Positions 45,478 through 58,073 of a stretch of DNA of 64,000 nucleotides are shown here, piece by piece (position 1 is the first letter of the stretch; each line of letters opens with the position of its first letter). The notes beneath the pieces are model-generated. The model searched no databases. It had not been told where the DNA came from and worked only from the letters and a program-made list of their open reading frames with translations. The stretch spans positions 34,749,840-34,813,839 of the forward strand of contig CM049322.1 of the NCBI GenBank assembly GCA_026874595.1, read 5' to 3'. This stretch comes from Sipunculus nudus (lineage: Eukaryota > Annelida > Sipuncula > Golfingiida > Sipunculidae). A program made the position numbers and the translations under genes.

Positions 45478-46511
45478 AGAAAACACAACTTAAAGGCATC
45501 TCATATTAATTTGTTTCACTCTTTTAAGCTCTGAGTGTATTTCTTAACATCCTGACTGCTGCAGAGCTGAGATGGAAAATGTCTTACAAAACTTCCTGAC
45601 TGCTGCAGAGCTGAGATGAAAATGTTCATACTTCAAGTCTTGCATTTAAAATAGCCACAATTAATAAATTACTGACAGAAAAAATTCCGAGGACTCGCAG
45701 TACCACCGGCCGGGTGCTTCCGGAAATTTATCGACACTTATGGCATAGGACGCCTGCACCTAAAGCGAAGCCACCGCCTGCGGTGATTGTGTTTACTCCT
45801 GCTACCAGGCGGGGCGGCCCCTGCGTGTTGGCTGTAAATGAGGCATTTCTATCGTTCAAGGTATCATTTGCGTAAGATACAAGGATGAATTCTTTCAGCT
45901 GACCTTTGTTAGAGCGTTTTTCGTCTAATTTTCCTGGGAGTACGTTATGTTTTCAGGCAGCTGAAGCAGAGTGAAATTTTCCAGGGATGTTGTAAAATTA
46001 TCTTTGATCACCTCGGAATTCTCGCATGGGGACGTCGGTATGTCTCTTCCGTGAAGAATAATCTGAATCTGTAGGTCTGAAATCAAAGATCTTATTTCTT
46101 AACCATTTAAATGCTTTCATGTCTAAGAAAAAGGTGGATTGCTTATTAGATATATACTCATAGTAAATCAAGCAGAAATCCGGCCTCCCAACTATCGGAT
46201 TTTTTTTTTTACCCGACGATTTTATCTTATAGGCAAAAAAAATCAGCAAGAAACGGTTTAGTCCCGCCGAACAAGCACACTAGTCGGCCATTTTGATCAC
46301 TAATAGATTCGCCTCCTGTATTGTATTTTCGTAATAAATAAACAAAACAAAAACAAAACCATCATCTCGATAAAGATTTGGCCATATTTTTCGGTTCCGT
46401 CCTCACACCCACCTACGAATAAAAACGGTCGGAAAATCTTTAAGATTGACAAGGATTGTTGGATCTGATTTTCAGACAGGAAAAAACCCTGGCGGCAAAA
46501 CGATAACATCT
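45367..46511. repeat. Recent tandem duplication, copy A (~1.15 kb)
   Basis: Nearly identical to 46517-47664 over its whole length. Visible differences are one T/C change (CTTATGGC/CTTACGGC), one A/C change (AATCAAGC/AATCCAGC), a T deletion, a poly(T) length change and one extra AAAAAC unit in copy B. It contains an older internal duplication of 44-bp period (CCTGACTGCTGCAGAGCTGA at 45551 and 45595). The left junction cuts the candidate exon at 45252-45477. Confidence 0.97.
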
Positions 46512-46516
46512 CATAA

Positions 46517-47664
46517 CGTCTCTCTATAAGATCCGATACGTCCAGACCAACAGGAAAAGGAACGCCAAATATGTTTGGTTTTGTTAACAAAACATACGGT
46601 TCCAATCTGAGTACTTTACAAAAAGGAAGAAAACACAACTTAAAGGCATCTCATATTAATTTGTTTCACTCTTTTAAGCTCTGAGTGTATTTCTTAACAT
46701 CCTGACTGCTGCAGAGCTGAGATGGAAAATGTCTTACAAAACTTCCTGACTGCTGCAGAGCTGAGATGAAAATGTTCATACTTCAAGTCTTGCATTTAAA
46801 ATAGCCACAATTAATAAATTACTGACAGAAAAAATTCCGAGGACTCGCAGTACCACCGGCCGGGTGCTTCCGGAAATTTATCGACACTTACGGCATAGGA
46901 CGCCTGCACCTAAAGCGAAGCCACCGCCTGCGGTGATTGTGTTTACTCCTGCTACCAGGCGGGGCGGCCCCTGCGTGTTGGCTGTAAATGAGGCATTTCT
47001 ATCGTTCAAGGTATCATTTGCGTAAGATACAAGGATGAATTCTTTCAGCTGACCTTTGTTAGAGCGTTTTTCGTCTAATTTTCCTGGGAGTACGTTATGT
47101 TTTCAGGCAGCTGAAGCAGAGTGAAATTTCCAGGGATGTTGTAAAATTATCTTTGATCACCTCGGAATTCTCGCATGGGGACGTCGGTATGTCTCTTCCG
47201 TGAAGAATAATCTGAATCTGTAGGTCTGAAATCAAAGATCTTATTTCTTAACCATTTAAATGCTTTCATGTCTAAGAAAAAGGTGGATTGCTTATTAGAT
47301 ATATACTCATAGTAAATCCAGCAGAAATCCGGCCTCCCAACTATCGGATTTTTTTTTACCCGACGATTTTATCTTATAGGCAAAAAAAATCAGCAAGAAA
47401 CGGTTTAGTCCCGCCGAACAAGCACACTAGTCGGCCATTTTGATCACTAATAGATTCGCCTCCTGTATTGTATTTTCGTAATAAATAAACAAAACAAAAA
47501 CAAAAACAAAACCATCATCTCGATAAAGATTTGGCCATATTTTTCGGTTCCGTCCTCACACCCACCTACGAATAAAAACGGTCGGAAAATCTTTAAGATT
47601 GACAAGGATTGTTGGATCTGATTTTCAGACAGGAAAAAACCCTGGCGGCAAAACGATAACATCT
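46517..47664. repeat. Recent tandem duplication, copy B (~1.15 kb)
   Basis: Direct repeat of 45367-46511, separated from it by only five bases. It ends at CGATAACATCT, after which the sequence is unique. The minus-strand frame at 46300-46638 is a chimera: half of the candidate exon fused to the start of copy A. A similar 3' segment recurs as the frame at 47447-47662. Confidence 0.97.
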
Positions 47665-49855
47665 TCTGATAGTTTTGGCCTGTAATGAATCGTAGTACAC
47701 AGATGTACTCTCGTTGAAATACTTACCTACGAGAAATTTGCACCGAAGTAAAAAATTTAGAAATTTTGTATTATGAAAGATGCGGCCAGGTATAATTTTT
47801 CTGGTTTCGCGGAAGAGGTAGTACAACATACGTACGTGGTTCACTCCTGTTAATGGCTAACAACCAATACCTTTTTGGTGAAGGAGCAATTATTTTGTAG
47901 TTTTTCATTTAAATGCATGGGGACATACAGAACCGCACACAAAATTGTTTTCATTAGAATCAGTTCACCTGTACAAGGAATGCATTACAGCATAAGCCCT
48001 ACCAATATCAAAGGTAATCACAGAAGAAAATGGATGCACAGAAAAAATCTAGCCTTGTTGATTGAGATTTGAACCACATTTAAATCACTACCCCCTGACG
48101 TCATGAATGTCCAAAATTTCCTCTGTGTGGCATGCATTGACCATAAGTCTTGGCTTATTTAGGTATTTCGCATAACCAGAAACGGCATTTTCTATTTATC
48201 CCACGTTTGTACGCTTGGTTACAAATCAGATAAAAAACAAAGGCTTCATGGTAATACTGGCTGTTTAAAACATCTCTGATTTGATTTTATTTAGACGACG
48301 TCCTTTTGTCATTGTTAAGCCAAAATAGATGCAACAATTTATTTGCAGAAGAGGTAAAAGCGTCAGTAAGACAGTAGATTAAAAATCTGACAATCTGTAT
48401 ACAGTATGATTAGTCGGATCTATAATTTAAAAAAAAAATACATGTATAACAAAGTATGCTATCTTGTTGATCTTGAGAAGAAAGGCGGTGAGGTTTGTCA
48501 TATTTTTATCAGAAAACAATACTGTTCGTTTGTAGCAAGGGTTCATAGTTATTATTTATAAAAAAATTCGAAACAGGTGCTATCTGTTGTTGTATTTTCT
48601 ATCAAATCAAAAATGTATGAGGTTAATAGCACCTTAATTTCTTATCTTAATTTTAACGGGTACAGGAAAGGAGAATTGGTTTTCAATCATTTTTTTTTTC
48701 AATCTACAGAGACACTAGTGTGCTTATCTTGGACATACACGAAATTGCATGTTTTTGTAAACCGAGCATCAAGTTTGAATGTTCAACCTTTAGGCCAAAG
48801 ACCTTTACCTCTAAGGATCCTGCAAACTCCAGTTGCAATTGCCAATAACTTAACCGACCTACGCAGTGCAGCCGTAAAACAACCGAGCCGTACACCTTAA
48901 AGCACTTTAGGCACAGCTTGATCACTTAACCTATTTTAGGGACACTTCGAAACGCCGGAAGGTGTGACAGTTAAGTAATCGTTGTTGCTGTAGAGGACTT
49001 AGACACGACAGTCTCATCCAGATTCTGGCAGCTTTTCCGGCATCCTCCTTGAGGGAAACAGCAACACAAGCACGGGATATTGCCCCGCTGTTCAGGAAAT
49101 ATTGCCTCTTTAAGCAACACGTCTTCTTGCCGTCCGGGTCGGATGCCTAGAAATTGTCTCTTAATTGAGAGCACATTGCTTCATTGCAACATGAAACAGG
49201 TGGAGCGAAAGGTCCTGCAACCCCCAGGTAAAGGCCAAACGGCCAGATCAAATGGTATCGGGCAAGGTTGTTAGGGATTAACACCCGAGGACTGAAGGTT
49301 TTGCATATATTCCGAAAAAGGCGGGCAATTTCCGAGAAGTGGCCTTAACTACGTGCTACCGGTGTATAGATTTACTGCTGAGCCCCCTAACAGGCTCCCC
49401 CCGCCCACGTCATCCCGGGAATCTGAAACCCTAATCTGATTTCATGCTATCAAGACATTGTTATGTTTAACATCCCCACCCCTCTAATATTGCTGATCCC
49501 CATAATCTCGTATGCTTCAATTTTAAAAGTTGTTTTTTTTATACAAAAGAAAATAAAAATAGGTGTCATATATGAAACAATTTAAATTAAAATCAAATAA
49601 ATATAGTTATGTTAAAGTGGCACATAACATAGATCTAAATCATCGTGAGATATATAAAGCTTTACACAGACTTATCTGAGAAATTCATAAACAAATTACA
49701 AAAATTACAAATGAATATTCAACCAGGAAACATAATTTTTGGCAAATTTTGAATTGAAAGTACAGTTCACAATAAAGAAACGTAAATTTGAAAATAATAT
49801 TAATAAAAACTTTATTATTTTATATGAATTGTACAAATATTATTTTAACTAATCA
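47665..49855. other. Unassigned sequence
   Basis: No gene is supported. TGACGTCA occurs at 48096-48103. Overlapping frames near 48577-48925 and 48971-49274 on both strands lack recognisable motifs. Confidence 0.45.
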
Positions 49856-49869
49856 AGGCAATCTGATGA

Positions 49870-49985
49870 TGGCGTTGGATAGTCTGCATGGTTGGAAGAC
49901 CCGGAGACCCCGGCGGAAGCCATCGGCTTTAGACGGGCAACTACATCTATCGAAACCGGGTCTCCATCGGAGAGAGCCGAGCGTT
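49870..49985. other. Isolated GC-rich patch in AT-rich context
   Basis: About 110 bases with markedly higher GC, including an inverted pair (GACCCGGAGACC near 49897 and GGTCTCC near 49958), flanked by strongly AT-rich DNA. It may be a remnant of a mobile or coding sequence. I cannot identify it. Confidence 0.3.
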
Positions 49986-50987
49986 TTACCCTAATATGCT
50001 GATTTTAATAATAATTATTATTTTACTATTAGCCGTGGTAGACGATGTTATTATTATTTTGGTAGATATAACTAGAAATAACTAGAAAATAACTATTTAA
50101 ACACCCACAAATATACAAATGTTAGAAAGATGGTAATCCATGATAGGGCAACACTGATTCAAAGTGACCGATCGCATATTACACCTTGGCAATCTGCTTA
50201 AGTTACAGGGGGTTATATGGAGCGGGGGATATCTGAAACCGCTACACCGACTGAAGAGAGGAATTGTTTTTAAAAATGAAGTACCTTTTTTTTATTCAAT
50301 GTTACCTAACGTCTACGTCATGCACCATTCTGCGTTATTCATGTGTAAATAGGTTAGTTACTTCAGTGTAATATCAGTAATTGTGAGCTTTAAGAGGCAT
50401 TTAATAATTTATTCACTTAAACATTTAGCAACAGTTGTTTTGGTTATATTGTCAATACCAAAAGTATCTGTGATGCGTGACCCCAAACTGTACGCACAAA
50501 AGATTCAACAAGTGCTCACAAAATAATATTCTAGAACCAGCAGAGGAAAACAGAGTGTCCGTTTGGCAGGGTGTCCGCCCCAGAAGGGTGCCCAGAGGCC
50601 CGGGGTTTTATTCATATACATAAAAGATACTCCATTCAGCATAAGCTGTTTTTACAGGGTCCTGGTAATAAGTATATAACTAATAACATCCATAAATGTT
50701 AAAAGACATGCAGACATATAAACTATGAAAAGGTAATAAATACATTATATGAATTAATTTAAATAATATACAAGTACCTTAATGATAATATTTACACCAA
50801 CAATTAGATTAAATAATAAGAGTAACACCAATAAAAATTAAATATAATTCTCCCGGATTGCAATATTGCGATATGACAACTCATCAAAACGTTTTACGGA
50901 TGATTTATTTTTATTAATGTTATTAATTATTTCAGGACCGACAATGGCCGTATAACTCAGAGTAAAAATATGCCTCTCCTATATGTA
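49986..50987. other. Unassigned AT-rich sequence
   Basis: No gene or repeat is supported. Confidence 0.5.
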
Positions 50988-51070
50988 CAGTAAAACTTCA
51001 CCTGACAACCACCTCAAAATTACGACTATTTGTTCATGGTTCCGATTTTATATAAGAGTTCACTTAGAAG
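50988..51070. mobile_element. End fragment of a CAGTAAAAC-type inverted-repeat element
   Basis: Begins TACAGTAAAACTTCACC and continues with ACAACCACCTCAAAATTAC, closely resembling 55367-55400. Only one end is recognisable. Confidence 0.35.
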
Positions 51071-51169
51071 TTTAACTACATCTGAAGTATAGTAATAGTA
51101 ATGAGTTATGCCATCGTAATGCCATAAACTTATGTTATGACATGTACCCTAGACTTTTTTCTTAAATAA

Positions 51170-51435
51170 ATCTGCATTTGAGGTTCTATAAAGAACCCTT
51201 CATATTGATTCCACCAAGAACCTTTCAATGTTCCCTACTCAGACTATCGTGAAGAACTGGGGGGGGGGGGTTCCTATCAGAATCTCTAAAGATTTTCTAT
51301 ATGTAACCTTACAAGTTCCATTAAAGAACCCTCAGGAGGTTCTAAAAAGAACCCCGTTTTAAGGTTCCAGCTGGAACCATAAAAGGTTCCCTACTCAGTC
51401 CAGTCTGATGAACCCTTTTTTCTTAGAGTGTCGTT
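51170..51435. mobile_element. GGTTCT/AGAACC palindromic repeat element
   Basis: AGGTTCT, AAGAACC, GGTTCC and GGAACC occur about a dozen times in both orientations. CCCTACTCAG appears twice (51233 and 51391), and the right end is GAACCCTTTTTTCTTAGAGTG. This form of right end resembles short hAT-type elements known from fish and invertebrates. The left end is eroded, and a G homopolymer interrupts the middle. Confidence 0.55.
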
Positions 51436-53240
51436 ATGCCATATTGATGTTTCATCGTTATTTCTTGGTGGTTAAATGGGGACGAATGACATTGTACGCA
51501 AGTGGTCATTTGAGCTTGGAAATCAGTAAAACAAATCAGACACTACATGCAGAAAAATGCTGTGTACAAAAGTCTAAGGTGTTTTTTTCCGTTTTCAATA
51601 AGCGGTAAAACTAAAACAAGGGAAGACGTTTAAACAAATCGGGTCAGGAGGCAAATTTGTTTGTTTTGCAAGAGGCCGTTCAGGTGTTTTTACGGTCAGG
51701 GAAGGAGGAGGACTGGCGACATTTGACTGACGAAGCTAGTTAACCTCGATGTGGGTTCAAGATGGCCGCGTCACTGCTGGTTTAGCCACGTCTGATCAAG
51801 CTATTAATTGAAACATGGTCTGTCGCTCGCTGAAGCCGTATTTTTATGGCCCGAGAAAAAGGGCAAACTCAACATGGAACACGATGAAATACACTTCAAT
51901 AAATAAAACCCATGATGATACCAGAGCTATTATGTGTCAATTATTGAAGCTAGAGTAAAATTGGATGATCATTTGGCATAAATTTTCACTCCTAATTATT
52001 TCACCTACACCTGTCATCATATATACCGGGAACTGGTATTCTACAGTCAATTATAGTCCACTCGTATTAGATTCGACTAAGTTTATCTTAACTTTTCTAA
52101 ATACTTTTTTTCAATTACACAAGAGACAAGAAATGTTATGACAAATCTTAAGAAATGATATAATTTGGAACTGAAGATGTAACGGAACATACTAATTTGC
52201 CATATCTACTTATTTATACTGAAATGATGTGTATATTGCGTTCTTTGCAATTTGCTTTAAATGGAACCGGAAAAAAGATTACATGTAAATTATGTATGTT
52301 TTATGTCTGTACGTTAATTAAAAAGACCTAAGAGGAAAGTTACGGTTATCTTTGCTGAGTATTTATTTACCCTAAATAGGAAAATTAATTCACATCAAAG
52401 TATCACTATTAGCAAATAGCAAATATCAAATAACGCTGTAAACGGCTAGCCGTTGACGCCTTTTGAAAACGACTACCCAACATTGAACAAGAAAAAATGA
52501 AAAAATACACAAATAAAACACACAGTCGCTTGGAGATGCGACATAAGGGAAAAGGCACTTGGTGTTAACAAAAACATAACATGGATGAGAGAAAAAATAT
52601 GGATATGTATCTTAAAAGTGGCCTCAGAAGTTATCACCCTAAGTATCAGAAATTAGACAGCTAATATTTTCTTGGGCTGGGGGTGGCACCAACCCAAAGA
52701 TCTACGTATACTCTATATGTTCAGCGAACTTTGGCGGCAAGTACTTAAAGTCCACTTGAAAAGACGACCAAGATCCTTCAGCGGCCTGCAACATATTAGA
52801 ACGTATATACCTGCCAGGCCCAGGGGCAGAGGAGTTTGATCGAAACAGAAGAGTTTCATTGAAGCCCTGTTCCTTTCACTGAGCACGACCAGTTTATTGA
52901 TGTTTCAGTACTCGTTACGGGACTTTGTGAAAGCTCTTTAGCAGGGACTCAACAGTTCGCAGTCCGATCGATGATTAGTTATCTACGAGGCTAATAGCAC
53001 CTACCAGCAAACGTTCTGTAACAACAGGACGAATGCTGATGTTCTTAAATAAGCGATCACCTTGTTTTAACAACTCTTCCTATGTTGCATTTGACACTTC
53101 ACTCAGTCTCTCTGAATAAAAGTACATGTATTAAATAATAATATTTTTATCTTCCCATCCAAAGGTGCCTACTTTAAAGCACATAATGAACAAGCATAAT
53201 ATATAATACCCAACATAAAGTGATAAAATTTAACAGTTGG
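51436..53240. other. Unassigned sequence with a 14-bp palindrome
   Basis: No gene is supported. A YY1-like CAAGATGGCCGC lies near 51759. AACGGCTAGCCGTT, a perfect palindrome, lies at 52441-52454. Confidence 0.45.
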
Positions 53241-53251
53241 CGTGGTAAGAT

Positions 53252-53282
53252 GTTTGTGTGTGTGTGTGTAAGAGAGAGAAAG
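53252..53282. repeat. (GT)n/(GA)n microsatellite
   Basis: A short GT tract followed by AGAGAGAGAAAG. Confidence 0.85.
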
Positions 53283-55366
53283 ACGGTATGTGTCTTTATA
53301 TTAATCATAAAGCAAGCAGTTATCTTTTCTGTTCGTATCGAACTTAATTATCAGTTTTGCCTTATCGTTTCTACTTAACTTTATGCCAATGACACGTATG
53401 ACCAATCGTATTTGGGATGGTGTTTATAGTTTTTTCTTGATGTTATGTGTTAACTATGTTGAATGTAATTCCGTGATGAAATTTAATTCAATGGTTTCGT
53501 TCAGGTTATCCGTGAGCAGGGTTTTGACATTTTTAATCTACAATGTGCGAAGTTAAACATGGGTATGCTTCTGTGGGCCTCTAATTGTAATTTCAAGATT
53601 TTACATTAGACTGTTTTTTGGGAATCGATCATAAGCTTTAGCTCAGAAGCCGTAATACTCCTCTACAACAATCGAAAACCAGCAAGAGATACGTATAGAA
53701 AGTTGACTATATTTGTAAAGATAGGTTGATCAGTTCGAATAGTTAAGCTGCACTTATGGTATGAGACAGGCCTAATTAACTAGAAAAAACCCAAAACCAG
53801 ACCTAGCAAACTACTTATACATGTTATAAAAACAACATCTGAGAAAAGCCAGTTATTTTACAACATCTGAATCACACTGATGAAGGTCAAGGTCAACGGT
53901 CACATGCACAAAGAAGAACAATTGAAGATCGTTTGATTGGTTGTTTAGTGACGTAAATAATCTACATGTAATATGATAACTCTTAAGGTGAGAATGGTTT
54001 CCTTATTAGGCCTTATTAGTTGACCAGAAAAAAAACCAGAAGGTCCAAAAATATTCAGGTTATGTCTTGTAAGACGCTTTTCCATCTCATATTATATGAG
54101 GCCTTCAGCCGTGCATGCACTCAACTGTCTACTTTTGTGAAAATATTTAATTTTGAGAGAATATTAGCCAAACTAAATTTGTCAAGTGATGGAGGAGCTG
54201 GACTTTCAGCGATTCCAAATAGTATTTCTTTCGTCAGTTGCAAGCCTTTTTTTCTGTGAGAGGGGATCTTTTGATGCGATGAACCAGATGAATAATATTT
54301 TAAATGTTATTAATTATATAATCAATACAATAAATCTGCGGTTTGTGTGTGTTGGTTAGCCAAAGCCTTGCTTCAGCAAAAAAAACTAAAAATTGAATGT
54401 CACCAATTTAAACACCGATAATTACATGTCATGAAAAGAAACTTCTTTGTTACTGTTATTTCTTCCGGAGTATAAGACCCAAAGTGTCTTTTAATTTGAA
54501 GAAGTAATTATTTGGCGACTTTTTATAAAATTGGGACCAATGTAGAAATCTGGCTGGTTAATAGAAAGTGGTCTCCAGGGATAATATCCAGACAGTAGTT
54601 CTCTCTGACCGGGGTACTAGAGAAGGAAAAATTAAATTACATGAAAGTCCTCTGTCTGATCCCTGTAATAAGGGCTCATTATGCATTTGGTAGAAATCGC
54701 CTTAAAACAACATGTCTCTGCCTCGCAAGCCTTCAATAAAAGAAGTCTTATTTCCTCAGGGTTACGGCAAAAGTACCTCTTGATCGGCGGATTTACCAAT
54801 GGTTTCCGGTAGAACGTCAAGAAATGAGCGTTTAAGCTCTGGTCTCCTTCGGAAACAATCTAGGGGTATCAATGTAGGATATATCCGAGTGATTTGGGTT
54901 TTATATATAGAGCTGCGTTTGGTTTAGTAGGACTCCTCCTATGACGTCATTGGAGCCAAAATAAACTTGAAACAGAATATACTCTCTGAAGTAAATGTTT
55001 GGTAGGAACCCGGAGTATTTTGGGGGAAAATCGTTAATTGTGATTTTTAGATATAACTTTTTAATTCAGTACGACCGCCGGTGGATGACGCTTAGAATAT
55101 AAGTAAACCAATTTTATTTCAGGATTCCTCATAAGACGTTTGTGTTGATACTAGGATCTTCTCCCTTTAGTGGGATAATTTAAATTATAGGTGGTGAATT
55201 TTAAATATATACTAAACTGTATTTTAGTATCTACTTGTGAAGAGGGGGTTATGTGTTTTATTTTACTTTAAAAATCCTACATGTGAGTGTTATAACATAT
55301 TACCTGCTGTTTAACAGATCAGGGAATATTGTAAGTCAGCGAAAATGAGGCCCATCGGAATCAAAC
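53283..55366. other. Unassigned sequence with palindromic CRE
   Basis: No gene is supported. CTCCTATGACGTCATTGGAG at 54936-54955 is a near-perfect 20-bp palindrome centred on TGACGTCA, close to ATAAA and TATATATAG. The frames at 54020-54259 and 54632-54820 are not recognised. Confidence 0.4.
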
Positions 55367-55368
55367 TA

Positions 55369-55456
55369 CAGTAAAACCTCAAAATTACAACCACCAGTGG
55401 AACCTTGATAAAGTGAACATTTTCCTGAGGTGGTCGCTAATTAGAGGTTGCCGTAA
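55369..55456. mobile_element. CAGTAAAACCTC-type inverted-repeat fragment
   Basis: TACAGTAAAACCTCAAAATT and CCACCAGTGGAACCTTGATA are followed by inverted vocabulary (TGAGGTGGTCGCTAATTAGA, then GGTTGCCG). Related to the elements at 657-837 and 50988-51070. Confidence 0.4.
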
Positions 55457-56505
55457 ATCGCGTTTTTACTATTAAAGGCAAGGACGAGATCATCATTTCT
55501 TTCAATGTTACGGTTGAACCAATTAATATGGATTATGATAAAGATATTATGATTATTATATAAAAAAAACATGATAATTAATAAGCATGACAGGGTATCT
55601 TAACAAAAAAAAACTTAATATTCGCGCACAGAGTTGATATATGTGGTTGATAAAATGTTATTTATGTTTTTTTGAATAACGGGTTTTTTTGTGTGTGTGT
55701 GACCAGAACACCTTTTCAGAACGGCACAAATCAAGAATTACGACTGCACATTTCAAGTTACAACTGCACTTAATGGCGTCAACTACATGTAAAATATACC
55801 CTGCTACAAATTATAACAAAAAATAAAACGTTATTTACTCTGTGGTTCATGCGGGGTAAATTCATATCTAATCGAATTGCTTAAAATAGATAATAATCAG
55901 CCCGGTTCATTCCAATCACGGAGACCCTCCAGTTTCAATGTAATTGAAGAATGACTGGAAGGCCAGTAAGGCAATCTGTATGAAACTCCAAGGCAGTGAA
56001 GACTTTGCGACACTTCCTACGGAAGGACAAACCCGAGCCGGTTTCCGGCAAACGCTTCACTTCTCAAAGTGTAGCGGAGATGTGTCACTTCCTGGCGTTT
56101 GCTGTCTACTTTTAGCCACCTGTCTGTATATTTGCAGTTTTGTCTACAGTATCGTTTTCTACCTCCATGCACAGGAGAGGAGAGGGGCTAGGTGTATTTA
56201 TAGTTAAATCAAGCGTGATCGGACAATAATTGCGTCTCTACCTTAAGTGACCAATTAATGTTTTTTTTAATGTGCAGTCTCGGTCGACTAAAGTATCTCT
56301 TCCACAGATTTCTCGTTTCGTTTCTGTGTCATTTTAAATAGCAGGATGCATACATTCATATACGTTTTAAAAAAAGGTTAACGGCCTGATGTCAGTTCTG
56401 TGTATTAAATGTATCAAATGTAAAGGCAGATAAGATATAGCTATATGAAACGAATGATAATAGTTTAAAAGAGAGGGATGTTGCAATATCAAGTGATGAT
56501 CAGAA

Positions 56506-56511
<6 letters not shown>
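55457..56511. other. Unassigned sequence
   Basis: No gene is supported. The 87-codon frame at 55944-56207 has a hydrophobic stretch but no recognised family or splice context. Confidence 0.45.

Positions 56512-56546
<35 letters not shown>
56512..56546. repeat. (AT)n microsatellite
   Basis: An A run followed by an AT tract of about 33 bases. Confidence 0.92.
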
Positions 56547-56549
<3 letters not shown>

Positions 56550-56977
56550 TCTACTCATATATAAAATTAGATGATTTTTTTTATTATTAAAAATAACATT
56601 AATTAGTTTCATTTTGCTGGACATATAACCGTAATAAAAGCGAAAAATGGAATAGTTGAATAATGGATCTTAATTAGGAAGCACACACCAGCAACCATGT
56701 AATGTATGCAAAATCGAAGTCATTAAATAGGGTTCCTTCAGATAATCAGCGTTAAATATGAACCAGGCAATTAGATTGTAATTTTGTCCTATATATAGAA
56801 AACTAATTTTCCTTCCTGTGTTTCCGATCTATTATATTACTACCCCCCTGCAGCAGTAATTCTATCTGACCTTCAGAGAGCTGCACTTACAAGCAGAGCT
56901 GTCAAAAGGAATGACTGATTTAGATGAGCGTAGATATATTAGTGAGCGATGGCTGCTGACATTTTTCAGCCGTGAGT
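56547..56977. other. Unassigned AT-rich sequence
   Basis: Nothing supported. Confidence 0.45.
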
Positions 56978-57450
56978 ACACAACTCAGTAGGCATTTATA
57001 TTGGGATGGTAAGCCTAACTTAAGTCGTGATACAAGCCATACAGGGGAACGTACTGCAAGTCCATCCATCCTGTTAAATTGATATCGTGGTAAACAGCTG
57101 GTAGTCCTAACATTGGGCTACGAGGGATGCATTAACTCAACAAAAAGATGTGAACGTATTAACCAAAAGTGTAAAGCCGTCTTTATGGTAATGGGTCATT
57201 TCCTGTATCACGTGCAAGTTGAATATCGTCCAGTCACACGCGCGAGCCGTACTCATGTTCATGCGGTCAAAAATTCAACAAACAAGAAATAGAGATTGTT
57301 CAATATGAGTTCAAACTGATTTTTTCGCGCACATGGTAGGTGTTTTAAATAAATATACTAAACCATAACGAAAATATTTGCATCCTCATGGAGAGATTCA
57401 GCGTGGTCCTCGATGCAATAAGAAAAGGCATTCTGACGCTATAATGTCAC
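56978..57450 (+). mobile_element. Dispersed repeat family R2, copy 3
   Basis: Carries the family anchors in order: CTCAGTAGGCATTTATAT, AAGTCGTGATACAAGCCATA, GCATTAACTCAACA, GGGTCATTTCCTGTATC, AAAATTCAACAAAC, GAAAATATTTGCATCC and CATTCTGACGC. Non-coding. Confidence 0.75.
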
Positions 57451-57842
57451 AGGGGCGAAATTGTGCTGACAGTTGTTTTTCGGAAACGTTGAGATGCCCG
57501 TTTAAGCAAGTGAAATAGATTATCAAAGTGAATAAGTATGTTCAGAATATTTTGGTACAATACGTATTGTAATAAACTTAAAGTGATACACAATAAAAAT
57601 TGATTATATGACTTGAGGTTTCGATTGTATGACGTCATTTACCCGCTGTTGGCTGAATTTTTAATTTATTTTAATTTAATAAGATATTCCAAATGGAAAC
57701 TTCAAACAAAATCAGTATTTTATTCACACGTGTTGATAATTAGCCTATTAGTCATTTTATTCAAAATGTTCTAACATGTTCGGTTGACCGCATTTACGAT
57801 ATGGCATTTATAAAAAGTACAAATACATGGTTTAGGCAGTTT

Positions 57843-57846
<4 letters not shown>
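57451..57846. other. Unassigned sequence with one CRE octamer
   Basis: TGACGTCA lies at 57630-57637. No gene is supported. Confidence 0.45.
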
Positions 57847-57908
<62 letters not shown>

Positions 57909-58019
57909 CGGTATTCTTTTTAAGTTAATGGCCCGGATCAAAGACCTTCATAACGAGGCAAATACCGTGTATTCTCCTAAACATGGCAAACTTATACTAT
58001 AATCAATATTAAGTACACA

Positions 58020-58071
<52 letters not shown>

Positions 58072-58073
58072 AT
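57847..58073. repeat. Two (AT)n microsatellites
   Basis: AT tracts at about 57847-57908 and 58022-58073, each with an ATTTAT interruption near the end. Confidence 0.92.

Noticed and set aside
46300-46638. 112-codon minus-strand frame
   Set aside because: It is a chimera created by the tandem-duplication junction and is not an ancestral gene.
49788-49994. Plus-strand frame ending in a GC-rich Arg/Pro-rich segment
   Set aside because: The first half is AT-rich chance sequence and the GC-rich part is too short to identify.
57906-57970. Tiny element with ACGGTATT / AATACCGT ends
   Set aside because: The inverted repeat is only 8 bases and adjoins a microsatellite, so chance is likely.
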